A stretch of 64,000 bases of DNA, taken from Isoetes taiwanensis (Eukaryota; Streptophyta; Lycopodiopsida; Isoetales; Isoetaceae). The DNA lies in NCBI GenBank assembly GCA_021234155.1, contig JAJEKV010000294.1:312001-376000 (forward strand), given 5' to 3'. Positions 26,800 to 42,933 of this stretch are shown in pieces. The number at the start of each line of letters is the position of its first letter. Position 1 is the first letter of the stretch. A program made the position numbers and the translations under genes. Below the pieces are notes generated by a model, which made no database searches, had not been told where the DNA came from, and was given only the letters and a program-made list of their open reading frames with translations.

Positions 26800-28430
26800 A
26801 AGCGAGAGGTTGCTTCTCCACCCAAGCATAATATTTTGCACACTAATTTTGGCACATGTACTTGGTAGTTCGGACAACTATCTACAAAACCAAACAAAGG
26901 GGCAAAGCGGGGATCGGACAACAAACAGATCCCCGCTTCATATATCTAGAATTCAGATCATTCTTTAAGATCAAGGTGAAAGGTGAAGATGAAATATGCT
27001 GAAAATGATGTGCTTCTCTCTCGTAACAATATCGCAAGTCTTTGTATCCGAGTGTTACGTGGTTTTGAAGCTTCTCTCCATATAAAGCAAGCCCACCTTA
27101 ATACAATCAAAACCATGACATGCATTAGCAACCCTATACTATGAGAAAGATGCATGAACTTGTGATAGGTCCACAGCTATTTCCAGATTAAACTATTCAA
27201 AAACATTTAAAGAGAGCGCAAATTTCTACTATGAGCTTCCAAAGTTATAGATCTGAATCCTAAGAATATGCTCTTGGTGACCCATTTTTAGTACCAAATG
27301 CTGTAATTCCTCTTCTAACCGGAGATAACTACCGGAGGGGCATCCTTTGAATCGAATCAAATGCTTGAAAAAGAATAATGCAAAATCGATGGCTAAACTA
27401 ATTCAAGTAATAATATCTAAAAGCGTTTAATGATGATCCGGGGAATAAAAGTAAATACAAATACTACGAAGCTATATCCAACTTCAATTCGATTCGAGCT
27501 TATCATTTTTGTGGCTGCTTGTTTCCCATAAATTTCTTAATTCACATCACCATGAGCTTAACCATTTCAGACAAAGAAACCCCATCAAAGGAGGTAATAC
27601 AAATTAAACCCAACAAAGCCATGGTCAAATCTTGGGAAGATTGATCACAACAGTCTTAACAAATTGCTCGGGATCTTCATGAATAAGTGGCCAATCAAAT
27701 CGAAAACCAGCAGAGCAAAGGGCATTATTTACTCATCCCTCAGAACCTGATTCTCTCACTATGTGTTTTGGCACATAGCCCACAGGCATCTTGGCCCGAT
27801 TTAACACGTGACATTCTCTTCCCTTCTCAAAATGAAGTCGCAGAAAGGGTCCCCAACAAGAGCACGGCTTTGTTTGTGGTTCTTCATGCATAAAACATGC
27901 ATCGACCAAGAGCCTTCGCAATTAATCACCGCAACACAACCTAAAAATCATGTGTGGGATTTGCCCTTTCATAAAAACAACTATTCTTAGAAGGCGGGAG
28001 AACCAAGCAAAGAAACGGTCGTGGCTCGGGCTCCGGCAAAATACGGGCGTGGTTCGAGCTCGAGGGATTAATAGGCACTCACCGGAATGCGATTTTTGCA
28101 AATGAATGCATTAGAGGAGAGGGGCCGACAAAAGAATTTTCTAAGCAAAGCAAGCTCCAAAACGAAGTCGCCGCAAGGAACAAATGGAGTTCCCGAACCA
28201 CATGCCCATACGTGCTTTCGGCTTAGAATGCAAAAATAGCCAATGCATGGAAATAAAAGAGTGCTTAACGTTAAGCCAACGTGGGTCATTAATTTTTCTG
28301 CCAACTTATAACAAGGCATTAATTACACTAAATAAATTATTGAAGGAAAATGCCCTAATTTCAAGGATGGGCCGGTCTACATAAAATGCCCCAATTGAAT
28401 CCCTAGATCTAACTTTCGCATCAAAAGCCC
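26800..28430. other. Element cargo with no recognised gene
   Basis: 26800-26860 on the minus strand reads SNLSLLW, which might be more of the LSD1-like protein, but this is too short to rely on. No FAD-binding N-terminal motif was found further up. Other frames (27733-27921 and 28068-28319, minus) are unassigned. Confidence 0.25.
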
Positions 28431-28745
28431 CAAATAAAGGGGGCTGCTTGGGGTTGATTGAAGTGTCACCGTCTGGACCGTCCATCTTAGAGATGGACGG
28501 CCGAGATCAATCTTTACCAACAATTTCCTTGCACCTTCCTTAATCTAAAATCAAGGGCCACGATTTCTCACGTGCCCGATCGACGGCCCAGGGATGGGGT
28601 GCATGCCCCATCCATGCCCCATGCATGCCCCCCCATCAAATCCAAGGGCTATTGTCGTGCCACCTCAAAAAATCGACGGTCAGGAATAATCTCTACAAAC
28701 TTTCACCCCCCCATAGGACCCATAATATAATTGTATATATATAAT

Positions 28746-28748
<3 letters not shown>

Positions 28749-28812
<64 letters not shown>
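28749..28812. repeat. (AT)n tract between two diverging element heads
   Basis: 64 bp of AT repeat. The minus-strand head of F2 begins to the left (GA on the plus strand) and the plus-strand head of F3 begins TC at 28813. Confidence 0.95.
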
Positions 28813-28815
<3 letters not shown>

Positions 28816-29329
28816 TTAATATATATAAACGTATATCACATGCTATGGGCATCGTGGACATTTTATATATGGGTGTGATCTCGGCCGTTTGTTTGAAAAT
28901 AGGTGAGGTGGCGAATATGTAGCCACTGGATCTCCATGGGGGGCATACATGGGCATGCATGGGGCATGCACCACATGCGTGGTCCGTCGGATAAGGGAAG
29001 GTTAGATCTTGACCGTTCATTTAAGACTAAGGAAAGTGGCTTGAAATTGCGTAACATTTAATAAGGAGGGGTTAAGTGTCATTTAATTTAAGTCCGTGTC
29101 GCCACTTATATCGACGACATTTAATGTTCGTTGATGAGGTGGCATCAACATTAATAACAATTTTTTCCATTTCTTCGTGTCTCTGTAATGGTGGAGCTCC
29201 CGCCAGACTGTATTGCTTCGGGGCGATTTTGTGCTCTGCTCTTTATTAAGGTAGAATAGCGCAATTGCTTAAACAATCACGGAAGCATGCTCCTGCGCTT
29301 TGTTAGGTCACAGCGCTTTGTTAGGTTCT

Positions 29330-29600
29330 GTTACTCTGGCGGAGATATTAATATATTACCATCAGATGTTTGTGCCTGGCAAGCAGCGGCTGAGGTTTTG
29401 GAAATGACAGAATAACATCTTGAAGGAAATCTTCTCAAAAAGGTTGAAGATTTCTTGCAAGATCTCAGCTTTTTAAGCTGGATCGATATTTTAGACGGCC
29501 TAGGCGACATACAGAGCTTACAAATTATGCGAAAATTTGCTGATGCATTGGCTTGGAAGCTTTGCACAAGCTCTTCTGATTTTTGCAGTCCTCGAACCAA
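29330..29600 (+). pseudogene. BTB-NPH3 (NPH3/RPT2-like) phototropism protein fragment
   Basis: The plus strand reads LPSDVCAWQAAAEVLEMTE, a stop, then HLEGNLLKKVEDFLQDLSF … ADALAWKLCT. This follows the region of plant NPH3/RPT2 proteins where the BTB domain passes into the NPH3 domain (the AAEYLEMTEE…GNLI…EAFL pattern). Those proteins are plasma-membrane adaptors for CUL3 ubiquitin ligases in phototropin signalling. Only about 85 residues remain, with an in-frame TAA at about 29430. The next 200 bp may include further parts, but I cannot align them. Confidence 0.65.
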
Positions 29601-32600
29601 AATACATGCCAGAACTCAAGCTTCAAGATCTCATACCAGAACGCATGCAGCATTGCCGAATTAAAAAACCTGCAAAGTCGCGTTCCTGATTTAAAAGTCC
29701 CAAGAGGTCACCATAGCCAGAATGCATCATTGAATACCAAGGCTACAAAGCCAGAATGCATGGCTGAACTCCAAGCATTGCCAGATTGGATTACGAACAA
29801 TTTGCAAATTTTTGGTAAGATTTGATCTTCAATATTCCTATCCATCTTGAATGCACGAAAAAAGGAAGGGTTTTTCTATCAGCTTTGAAGCCATGCTCTT
29901 TCGATTCTCTTTCAGGCTATCTAGGTAATACTTGGGCTACGAATCTCTGTGGCTTCATGGCAACACAATCTTATGATAGGATTTTCAGGTTATATTTTCC
30001 TGCACAACTATTATGGCGAAGGATAGGCCGGAGTAATCACACATGGGTACGCAACAGTATGCATTATCTTTGGGTAGCCTTGGACACAGTTGTATTAGGA
30101 TGGCATTTAGGGATCATAATGTTGTGAAATGCTAAAACAAGTATTTTGTAGGTCCAGCGGGCAAAACAGACCAGATATCCAGGTGATTGTCTTTTTTATT
30201 ATGCTGTTTATGAAATAGGCATAAATCTGCTCTCATATCCGGATTCTCTTGCTTCGGCAGTCTATTCTCTCTTGCAATTTTTATCTGAGATGCATGTGAG
30301 CATCTACTTCACACATTTTGCTTCTGTTTACCACGTCAAAGCATTATAGGTGGTCTATAACTTCCTCTGGGGATGAAGTGACAGATGGAGAATGGATTTT
30401 CCTTGTGTCAATGTCATGCAGCTTCCAGCAAGGTGTAAGGTATATTATGGTGCAATGCTTTCGTTTGATGGTTTCAAGTTTTTGCTTCCACACAGCAAAT
30501 TTATATTCCTAATTTTATTTTACCACTGGTCTTGCAGAATACCAGGCAAGGTTTATGCAAGTTATCTGCGTATTTGGCCTTAACGTAATTTTTTGCATGC
30601 CGATAAGGGAGTAGTGGAAGATCATTAATAATATGATGCATATAGTTGATGATCCAGCTAGTGACATGGCTGATGGTCAGCTTGCAGTGCCTTTGTTCCA
30701 GCCAGGTGACTCAATATTTTCAAGTGACTCAATATTTTCAATTGACAATCCGTCATTCAATGGGGATAATGGGTTGAATATGAATTCTAATTTTGAACTT
30801 AATCCGTTTGCCTGGGCTGTTATTCCAGATAGGTTTAACACTGCCGGGAACTTGAATATCTTTTCCAGTTGGACAGAAACGATAAAATGGAATGTGTTGG
30901 ATTCTCTATGCCACATATAGGACAGCTTATCCTATTGCATTGTGTTCTATGTATGCCAGAAATTGGATGCGAGCATTTGCCAAGCATTCATATCGTTCTT
31001 AAGTAGGCTTGGAGGCATCAAGAAACTGAATTGCAAGCCTAAATTTTACTCTAAATCTTCCTATACATTATCAATCTGTATGAACATGTGAAGGATCATT
31101 GCCACATGTGCCCATAAGGATTGAATGGGCCATATAACTTACCTATTACACTGGCCTTGAGGGTGTGCAAACATGAAATGACAATCTCTTATTGTGTCTA
31201 TGCAAAGACAATCTCTTATTGTGTCTATGCAGCTTCTATTTATTTGCAACATCATCTATTTGCAGGTTATGGGACGAAGGACCTGTGCTTATATTTTGGA
31301 CGCTCTGGTTGTTCAACGGGATGCTGTACATGTTTATAGGTGTTCACATCAATTTCACTGGTATTCAAGTATCTATAGAAAATTCTCACTGAAGATATTG
31401 AGCTTTATGTGATGCCGTTTTCCAGTTTGCCGAGATGTGGCTGCATTTATTCTCGACTGAAACTGTACTTATTTTGAATTACAAAACAAAAAGATTTGCG
31501 GTGCTATGATCAGCATACAGTTAGCAGTTATATAACTGGAGCAAGATAGAATCAAAACCAATTTTATATGCTACTAGGTTCATATAAATCTAAATGTTCC
31601 CAACATTTGAAACCATGTTGTGTTGTTGACAATTGGACGGCCTACTTGGAAATGCAAAATGGATTCCTTTTCGTGACGGCCACTAACATGCAGAACACGT
31701 GCAAGATATAGTGGGACATAGTTTATTTTGTCCTCGCTATTTTCTCCTGGTAATAAATTTGAGACCGATGTAAATGAAATTCAAAAATGAATAGTTGGGT
31801 TGTAGTATACTAGTTGTAGCAGTCAATTATGGGCTACATGATCTAGAACTCAATTTGCTTTTGTGATAGATTCTCCACGGTATTATTAATTTGTGAAAAA
31901 CTCCTATATAGGTCTAAGTTAAAAGGACAAATGGATGATTCAACAAATAGAGAGAGTTACGATTGCGACCCAAAATAGGACATTACGACCCATTTCAATG
32001 GATATTCTGAAAATCTATGCTTCTCTATCAAGTAATCATGTGTATGATCCCTTAAAAACAACATATAACGATCCTTTGGCATTTATGAAGTTGGATCACT
32101 ATAAGACGAAGTTGGATCACTATAAAACAAAAAACATGCTTGCCACTATGAGAGGACGAAATACTTGCAAGCCATCACGAAGGATTAAGCATTGTGATGC
32201 AAACATCCATTGAAAGCATGGCAGTTTACTAGCCATTAAGGATAATTTAACTCTAATTTATCATAGAGGAACATGGTTCATGCATTTTCGTTTAGCATTC
32301 TTGAAACAAAGTTATAAATTACATTCTTTTCTTTGAAATCCAGGAGAGGCTGGAACGAAGATGGCAAATGCCTTTTCACATGCATATTAATTCAGAATTA
32401 CTTGAAGCTGTTCATTTGATATGTGCCATGCTTCTTGAAGTTCCCAATATGGCTACTAGGATTGTATTACAAATTATGTTAAACATCAGCGGTTGAACAT
32501 ATAATGCCATGTGTGCAAGAGTAATTATGTCAAACTTGAGCCATACGACAAAAATTGGCAAAATTAGGTGCTTGGATTTCGGATTAATTGGCATTATGAA

Positions 32601-33160
32601 TTCTAGGGGCACAACATTTATTCTCATTTGCTTACTCAGCGGTGCCAAATTACTTCATTATTTGTGAATGATACATGCATTCTTTGGAATAGACGCAAGT
32701 GATTTAACACTTTCAATTACTACTTCATTATAGGTAACATAGCATTTGTAATGCATGTCACTCATTATGAAAAAATAGATAGTATTGTTTATTAAAGAGA
32801 GAGATATAGAGAGTATTGAAGGAAATCTTTAGAGAAATCCAAACGAGCCTTGGGAATTTGAGCTTAAATCAATAAATTAGATCTTTCACCTTAAATCTTC
32901 AAGGAATCTAATAAAATATTTGATAATCTAATGAAGTTTTCATGATATCCTAGGGAATCTTGAAGGATCTTGAAGTAAATAAGCAAGCCTTAGGAGGCAA
33001 CTACAAATAAAGATGAAGAAATTTAATAGGGAATCTTGAAGGATCTTGAAGTAAATAAGCAAGCCTTAGGAGGCAACTACAAATAAAGATGAAGAAATTT
33101 AATAGAATTTTGACACAGTGTCAAAATTCCACAATTGCACAATATACGACAATTAATATA
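29600..33160. other. Element cargo with no recognised gene
   Basis: Plus-strand open stretches at 29822-30127 and 30633-30920 read like protein but match no family I know. A small direct repeat of TCTTATTGTGTCTATGCA lies at 31184-31230. A 76-bp tandem duplication lies at about 32951-33102 (TAGGGAATCTTGAAGGATC), made of sequence related to the GAATC minisatellite. Confidence 0.3.
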
Positions 33161-33559
33161 AATTGATGCCAAGGAACCAGTTTTTGCATTGTGTGGTGTC
33201 TATTTGGGCGCTAATGAGGTGGCACAGTTATGGGCTTAGGATCTACATGGGGTCATGCACAGCTATGGGCTTAGGATCTACATGGGGTCATGCACGGGGC
33301 ATACACCATGCATCTAGATTGTCGGATCAAGGGGGGAAGTCAAAATCGATGATCTAAGGGCTATTTATACCCAATGTTCTATCCTAAATGTCATAGTTGA
33401 AGTAACCACATATCCCAAATCAATGGCTAAAAGGTAGAATTCTTTTGATTAATCCTTGAAACCTTATATTCCTTAACCATGCAAATTGTTTTAGCTAAAT
33501 ACTCTGAAGGCATGTAAAACATTCATATCTAATTGTCTATCTTAGAGAGTCTACATATA

Positions 33560-34000
33560 ATCTTGGGGAATCTATGTGAATTGTGAGAGAAACTTTGGGA
33601 ATCTAGGGGAATCCTGATGGAATTCATATGATCTAAAAGAATCCAAAGGAATATTCATAAAATCTTTAGGAATCTAGGGGAATCTTGATGAAACCTTAGG
33701 GAACTTAAAAGAATCTTCATAGAATCTAAGGGATCCCAAGAGAACCTACATATTATCGTGGAGAATCTAGGCGAACCTTGGGACAATATCTGAGAATCTA
33801 AGGGAATCTCAAGAGAATCGTAGCAAATCTATAGAAATCTCTAAAAAATCTTTGAGAATCTAGGGGAATCCAAGAGAATCTTCATAATCTCTTCGAGAAT
33901 ATAGGGGAATCTTTATAAAATCTGAATGAATATTTGAGAATCGGGAGAGATATTTATAGAATCTAAAAAATCTAGGGGAATCTTCGGCACTGGTGTGTTT
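33560..34000 (+). repeat. GAATC minisatellite in F3
   Basis: Degenerate array of AGAATCTAGGGGAATCTT-type units, with GAATC roughly every 8-18 bp, in plus orientation. It ends about 40 bp before the tail. The same array type sits in the same subterminal place in F4, F5 and F6. Confidence 0.9.
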
Positions 34001-34043
34001 TGCAGGGTCGACTTCATGTAGTCCTTCATAGTATAAACACTTG

Positions 34044-34179
<136 letters not shown>

Positions 34180-34358
34180 AGTGGTTGTACTATGTAGGGC
34201 CTGTATGAACTTGAATGTATATGTTTTGAGGATTGTAGACAGTCGATATATGAGGCATCATCATTAAGATCCATGAGATTGCGTGCAAAGAACATGCAAG
34301 AATCTAAGTAGATAAAAGTTTCCAGTGATGTAAGGATTGAACCGCTTACTCGATAGCC

Positions 34359-34728
34359 GGACAATGCTCATGAAACGACTCCAGGAGCTGAGGCCGATTC
34401 ACCTGTTCTTTTAGCCATCTACCATGTGAAGCCCCTGTCTGGCTCCAGTCCAGGTTGGCAAATTTCCAATCCATGTTTATTCACAAGTTCTATATATCTG
34501 TATTCCATAAGGATCTGATGAAAATCCATCAAAAGTCATTATAGGACAATGCTCATGAAACGACTCCAGGAGCTGAGGCCGATTCACTGGTTCTTTTAGC
34601 CATCTACCATGTGAAGCCCCTGTCCGGGCTCCGGTCAGGTTGACAAATTTCCAATCCATGTTTATTCACAAGTTCTATATATCTGTATTCCATAAGGATC
34701 TGATGAAAATCCATCAAAAGTCATTATA
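34359..34728 (+). repeat. Tandem duplication, 185-bp unit
   Basis: Copies start GGACAATGCTCATGAAACGA at 34359 and 34544 and are nearly identical. On the minus strand each reads a short open protein-like stretch (GASHGRWLKE … [12 protein letters not shown]) that I cannot assign; it may be captured coding DNA. Confidence 0.9.
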
Positions 34729-34839
34729 TCATGTTCATACTATGACGAACAATGTGAAGCCGAACATGCAAAACATACTTAGTGTGAAAGATTTTTGTAG
34801 ATTCTTAAGATTCACCTAGATGAGGGACTGCATGAAGCC

Positions 34840-36480
34840 GACCCTTAAAAACACACCCAACGTGAAAGATTCCCCTTAGATTCTTAAGATTCTACAAAGA
34901 TTCCCCTAGATTTCTTAAGATTAGCCCAAGGTTCCTTTAGATTCTGCAATATTCTATATAGATTCTCTTAGATTCTACGAAGATTCCCTTAGTTTCTCCA
35001 AGATTCCTCATATACTCAAAGATTTCCCTAGATTTTCTAAGATTCTCTTAAGATTCCCTAGGTTTTCAAAGATTATCCCAAGATTCCCCTAGATTTTTCA
35101 AGATTCCATTTAGATTCTCTTAGGTTTTCCAAGATTCAATAAAGATTCCCCTAGAGTCCCTAAGATTCTCTTGAGATTCCTCTAGATTCTCCAAGATCAT
35201 ATGAAGATTCCCTTAGATTCCTCTACGTTCTTAAAGATTTTATCAAGATTCCCTTAGATTCCCTTGTATTCTCAAAGATTCTCTCTTGAGCCATGTAGAT
35301 TCTCTTAGATTTTTCAAGATTGTAAAAAGATTCCCCTAGAATCCCTAAGATTCTCTTGAGATTCCTCTAGATTTTCTAAGATCCCGTGAAGATTCCTCTA
35401 GATTTTACAAAATTGCACCAAGATTTCCGTAGATACCCTTAGATTTCCTCTTAGATTCCTTAAGATTCCACAAAGATTCCCTATATTATTAAGATTCTAT
35501 GGAGATTCCTCGAGATTTTATTAAGATTCCCTTAGATTCTCCAAGATTCGAGCTAAATTCCTTTACATTCTTAAAGATTTTATGACAATTTCCTTAGATT
35601 CTCCTAGATTTCCATAGATTCTCTTAAGCTTCCCTAAGAACCACCTAGATTCCCAAAGATTATCCCATGATTCCTCTAGGTTCCCCAAGATTCTATGAAG
35701 ATTCTTCCAGATTCTTCAAGATTTTATGAAGATTCTCTTAGATTCTCTAAGATTCCATCAAGATTCCCTTAGATTCTAAAAAAAATTAGGAAGATTCCCC
35801 TAGATTTCCAAATATTCTCTTGAGATTCTCCTAGATTCCCAAAGATTCTTTTAGATTCTTAATGTTCTACAAAGATTCCCCTAGATTCTTAAGATTCTAC
35901 AGAGATTCCCTAAGATTTTATTAAGATTCCTCAAGATTCCATCTAGATTCCCATAGATTCTTAAAGATGTTATGAAGATTCCTTTAGATCCTCCTAGATT
36001 CCCAAAGATTCATTTGAGACTCCCTAAGATTCTCTAAAAATTCCCCTAGATTCCAAAAGAATACCCCAAGATTCCACTAGATTCTCCAAGATTCTATCAA
36101 GATTCTCTTAGATTCTTCTAGATTCTCTAAGATTCCATTAAGATTTTTCTAGGTGCTTAAAGATTTTATCAAGATTCCTCTAGATTCTAAAAGAAACGCT
36201 TGAGATTCCTATAGATTCTCTTGAGATTCCTCTAGTTCCCATAGATTCTATGAAGATTCCCCTACTCCCCAAGATTCCTTTAGGTTCTTAGAGATTTTAT
36301 CAAGATTCCCTTAGATTCCCTTACATTCTCAAAGATGCTCTCTTGGGATTCCCATAGATTCTCTAAGATTCTCATGATATTCCTCTGGATTCCCTAAGAT
36401 CCTATAAAGATTCTCTTAGATTCCCTCAACTTACCATAGATTCCTTGAAACTCGAAGATTCTAAGACGATTCTTAGTATT
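34840..36480 (-). repeat. GAATC minisatellite in F4 (reverse orientation)
   Basis: About 1.6 kb of AGATTCCCCTAGATTCT-type units, the reverse complement of the arrays at 33560, 37690 and 39110. The unit drifts with small insertions. This is the longest array in the window. Confidence 0.95.
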
Positions 36481-37037
36481 CGATCACGTTGGTTGTAGCT
36501 GCGACAAAATAGTGCCAAAGCACCACTCATTGGAAAGTTCTCGTCGAGAGGAATCCAATGGCGTGGGTCCCACCTTCATCCGACCCCTCTACTACAAGCT
36601 ACATGCCTTTGAAGATGATTAAATAGAAAGAAGCTTCCTAGAAAGTCCACTCATAAATGTTTTGCCACCTCATTACCTTTTTAATAATGAGGGTGCCACC
36701 TCACCTTCTTTTAAAAAAAAAATCAATTTAATATTAAAAGGTTAATGGCTAGGATTTATGCTCACCTTTTGATCTAACGGCTGAGATCTGCTACACCAAA
36801 TCCACTTTTTGGCACCTTCCTTGCACCTTCCTCACAATATTCAAGGGCTAGGATTTCTCCTCCCCTTTTGATCTAACGGTCCATGGATGTGGTGCATGCC
36901 CCATGCATGCCCCCCATGGAGATCCAATGGCTACAAATTCGCCACCTGACCGCTTTTCAAATAAATGGCCTAGATTTGTTTGAGTATATAGACAATCTAT
37001 ATGATGGGGGTACATCCAAGTAATTTTATATATATTA

Positions 37038-37040
<3 letters not shown>

Positions 37041-37090
<50 letters not shown>
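37041..37090. repeat. (AT)n tract between two diverging element heads
   Basis: 50 bp of AT repeat at the centre of the F4/F5 palindrome. Confidence 0.95.
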
Positions 37091-37094
<4 letters not shown>

Positions 37095-38526
37095 TTATAT
37101 ATATAAAGGTATATCATAAACTTTGGTATATAATGTGTTTGATTCTTACATGCCCGGATGCCGTCCATTTAAAGTGGGGCAGGTGAAGTGGCAGTATCAG
37201 GGCCATCCATTCCTTATGGGCATGCATGGAGGCATGCATGGGTCATGCATGGGGGCATGCACCACATCTCAGGACCGTTGGATCGAAAGGGGAGGATAAA
37301 TCCTAGCTCTTGATTTTTTGTAAGGAAGGTGCAAGGAAGGTCCCTTAAAGTAGATTTGGTGTAGCAGATCTTAGCCGTTGGATAAAAAGTGAGCATAAAT
37401 CCTAGCCATTAACTTTTTAATATTAAATTGATTTTTTTTTATTTAAAAGAGGTGAGGTGGCACCCTCATTAATAAAAAGGTAATGAGGTGGCAAAACATT
37501 TATGATTAGACTTTCTAGGAAGCTTCTTTTTGTTTAATCGCCTTCAAAGGCAACGTGAACTGCATTCAGAGGGGTCGGATAAAGGTGGGACCCACGCCAT
37601 TGGATTCCCTCCGTCGAGAGCTTTCCAATGAGTGGTGCTTTGGCACTATTTCGTCAGCATTTGCCAACGGATCGAACACTAAGAATCTTTTGGAATCTTA
37701 GAATTTTACTAATTCATGGTAATTTATAGGAATCTGGGAATCATCGAGATCTTAGAGAATCTAGAGGAATTCCAAGAGAATCTTAGAGAATCTAAAGGAA
37801 TCCATAGGAATCTGAGGGAATCTAAAGGAATCTTCTTAAATACGTGGAGAATCTAGAGGAATCTTGATGCAATCTTGGAGAATCTAGAGGAATCTTTATA
37901 GAATCTATGGGAATCTTAAGAGAATCTTTGAGAATCTAAGGGAATCTCAAGAGAATCTATGGAAAATCGAAGGGAATCTATGGGAATCAATGAGAGAATC
38001 TTTGAGAAATTAAGGGAATCTAAGGGAATCTTTCTAAAAGCTTTGAGAATCTAGTGAAATCATGATAGAATCATGGAGAATTTCCTATAATCTAAAGGAA
38101 TCTAGGAGAATCTTCATCAAATCTTGGAGAATTCAATAGAACTACATAAAATCTTGGGGAATCTAGAGGGAATCTTGGGAATCTTGGAGAATCTTCGAAA
38201 ATCTTGGGGAGTCTATGAGAATATCAAGAGAACTTCTCTGAATCTAGGGAAATATAAGGAAATTTAGAGGAATCTTCATAAAATCTTGGAGAATCTACAT
38301 AGAATCTTGAGGAATTTTGGCATAATATTTGGAAATCTAGGAGAATCTAAAAAGAATCTTTGTGAACATAGGAGACCTAAGGGAATCTTCATAAAATCTT
38401 TGAGAATCTAGGAAAATCTTCATAGAAACATAAAGAATCTAGGGGAATGCTTATAGAATCTTCATTGAATGACTTTGCATTGGTTTCTGGTCGAATTTGT
38501 GCAGTCCCTCATAGTAGAACCACTTG
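37091..38526 (+). mobile_element. Helitron-like element F5 (1436 bp), bare unit
   Basis: Starts TCAGTTATATATATAAAGG and ends CATAGTAGAACCACTTG at 38526. It has a head arm (37140-37690: CATGCATG motifs, GGACCGTTGGATCGAAAGG, GGTGGCACCCTCATTAAT, CCAATGAGTGGTGCTTTGGC), a GAATC minisatellite (37690-38460) and the tail. No cargo, no coding potential. Only the two bases TA separate its end from the TC start of F6. Confidence 0.65.
37690..38460 (+). repeat. GAATC minisatellite in F5
   Basis: Plus-orientation array of GAATCTAGAGGAATCTT-like units with phase shifts. Confidence 0.9.
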
Positions 38527-38528
38527 TA

Positions 38529-40908
<2,380 letters not shown>

Positions 40909-40928
40909 TATATATATATATATATATA
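40909..40928. repeat. Short (AT)n tract between H3 and F7
   Basis: About 20 bp of AT repeat joining the TTAG end of H3 to the TC start of F7. Confidence 0.85.
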
Positions 40929-41239
40929 TCGAATATATATAAAAATTATTTGATGTGTCCCGTGATATAGATTGGTTACATATTAAAATCGATCTATGTC
41001 AGTCCATTTAAGAGATGGCGAGCAGGCGAACTGCAAACCATCGGATTTATGGGGGCATGGCATGGGCATGTGGGGGCTCCACATCTTCACAATCAGAGGA
41101 TTAAAAAGATAATTTAATCTTTTTAACCTTGAAAAAATAGCTTGAAGATGCTACTTAAGATGCAATAATTGGGTACCCTTGAGCACTTAATGATGCTCGG
41201 TGAGATGGTCAGCATAATTTAATTCGTACAAGAAATTTC

Positions 41240-42900
41240 TCCTTTATTATCCTATATCAAATTGTAAGGCCAAGATATTTTCTCTCGCAGAACAACCACC
41301 GGATAGCCAAGCTTCGCAATCGAGATCTTCACTACATCTTCGCATTATGCCTCGCTCCAAAACCTCCTCGCTTCGCTTTTCTCGAGTGCTCCTTTGGAAG
41401 CCGAATGGAACGCTTCCCGAACAACATGATTTTTTGATGATTGTGGACATTACTTCAGGTTTGTGTAGGATTTAAGGTTTGCACTTTTAAGTGAAGGTAT
41501 TATCTATTTCTATTTGCTTAACCATGCTACCGATGCAACGACGCTTGTTGGCACTCGCAGATGTAGAAGGAGCACTGCTGGCCCGAAAGGCCTCACTTTT
41601 GGCACATCCTATGGCAAGTCCTGATGCCGCATTCAAGGGCATGATTTTTAGGACACTACACCGGGCAGCCTTTTGCATGCAACCACCTACAAGGTTTTCG
41701 GTTATCTTTATATTTTTATGGTTTGATTGCGGGTTCAGATAATGACTGAAAGTCCGTGATACCTTGTGGGACTAAATGTGCCTAATTTGTGGTGGCAAAA
41801 CTAGCATCCGCATGAATGAATCAAGCTTCCTAGTTCTACAAGGTAAAAGGCGGATATGTCGGATTTCGCCATACACCATTTTGTCCGCTTTTATCCGTAT
41901 TGTTAGTTTGATTTTTGATGTCTCTCGTCCTGCTTTTACCTTGAAACAAGCAGAGAAATTCCGATTTAGAGCAAGATCTCCACTTCAAAATCAAGTTTTG
42001 ATGCTCTAATCTGGCCGAAAATTTTGATTCTAATCTAATCTGGAGCAGCGAAAATTTTGCTGAAGATCTGTGCCTGGTAAGCAAACCCTGTTATGATTTA
42101 TGATTTAATATTTGCCTGAAGCAGACTTGATTGCGGTTGTCGTTCAGCTTTTCAGAAGATTATTGAAAGGGATGCATCCTCGAGAAAGGGATGCATCCTT
42201 GAGACAGCCTATCGTCATATGCATATCTGCAGTTTGTGACAAGGGCAAGTGTAATTTTCCATTTGATGAAAGGGAGGACATATTTGGAGCTTCGGGTAGC
42301 AGGTTTTTGATGAAGCCAGAGTTGGAAGACACAGTTGGAGCATTGAATGGAAGAAGTTTAGATAACGAGGGAGAAAAAAAGTAAATTGGCTGCCGAGGTT
42401 ACTGATGGATGGTAATGTGATTTGGTGTTACTGGAGAGTGTTTTTATATTCTCGTTTATTTACTTGGATGTGATGATGATACTGTGCAACAGTGGGTAAT
42501 ATAGGTTTTTTTAAATGCAGTTTTGGATACGCCCTTGACTACGCTAAGGATTTGCGTATCTGCTACGGATTTTCAGGAAGTATAGGTTTGTATGCTTCGG
42601 GAACAGGTCAGCCTTTTTTGCTATATTTCGTACCTTCTTCTACGTGCCTTTTCAGTTACAGGACGTCTTTTCAGTTACAGGACGTCGTTTTCCTTTGTTC
42701 TAGAACCGAAATGGAAAGAGAAACCAGCAAAAGCTGATGAACGAATTACACAAATGACATTACAGGTATTTTCTATTTACCTAGGTGATTTTATGTTGCA
42801 GTCTGTTACAGTTTTTGATGGTCATAATGCCTACAAACAAAGCTTTCCCACTTGCTTCATGTGTCTAAAGTGGTTGCCTCATGAGTCTGAAGTGTAGAGA
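41240..42900 (+). other. Unassigned exon-like cargo in F7
   Basis: Several plus-strand open stretches with intron-like borders: 41270-41440, 41491-41742, 42112-42384 and 42592-42897. None matches a family I recognise. Short direct duplications occur inside (GGGATGCATCCT at about 42171 and 42189; a 19-bp repeat TTTTCAGTTACAGGACGTC at about 42650). Confidence 0.3.
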
Positions 42901-42933
42901 CCTTGCGAGGAGGACGTAAGTGTTTAAGTGTAG

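Larger units (their letters stand above)
28813..34043 (+). mobile_element. Helitron-like element F3 (5231 bp) with NPH3 cargo
   Basis: Starts TCATTAATATATATAAACG and ends TTCATAGTATAAACACTTG at 34043. The first 20 bases and beyond (ATATCACATGCTATGGGCAT) are shared with F6 at 38529. Head arm 28830-29160 includes GGGGCATGCACCACATGC. Cargo at 29.3-31.4 kb includes an NPH3 fragment. A second head-arm-like block at 33160-33360 precedes the GAATC minisatellite (33560-34000) and the tail, so F3 may be composite: a short element plus inserted cargo, or two nested elements. Confidence 0.55.

Noticed and set aside
31800-31820. CTAGT near 31810 as a Helitron 3' end
   Set aside because: No hairpin upstream and no AT tract or element start after it.
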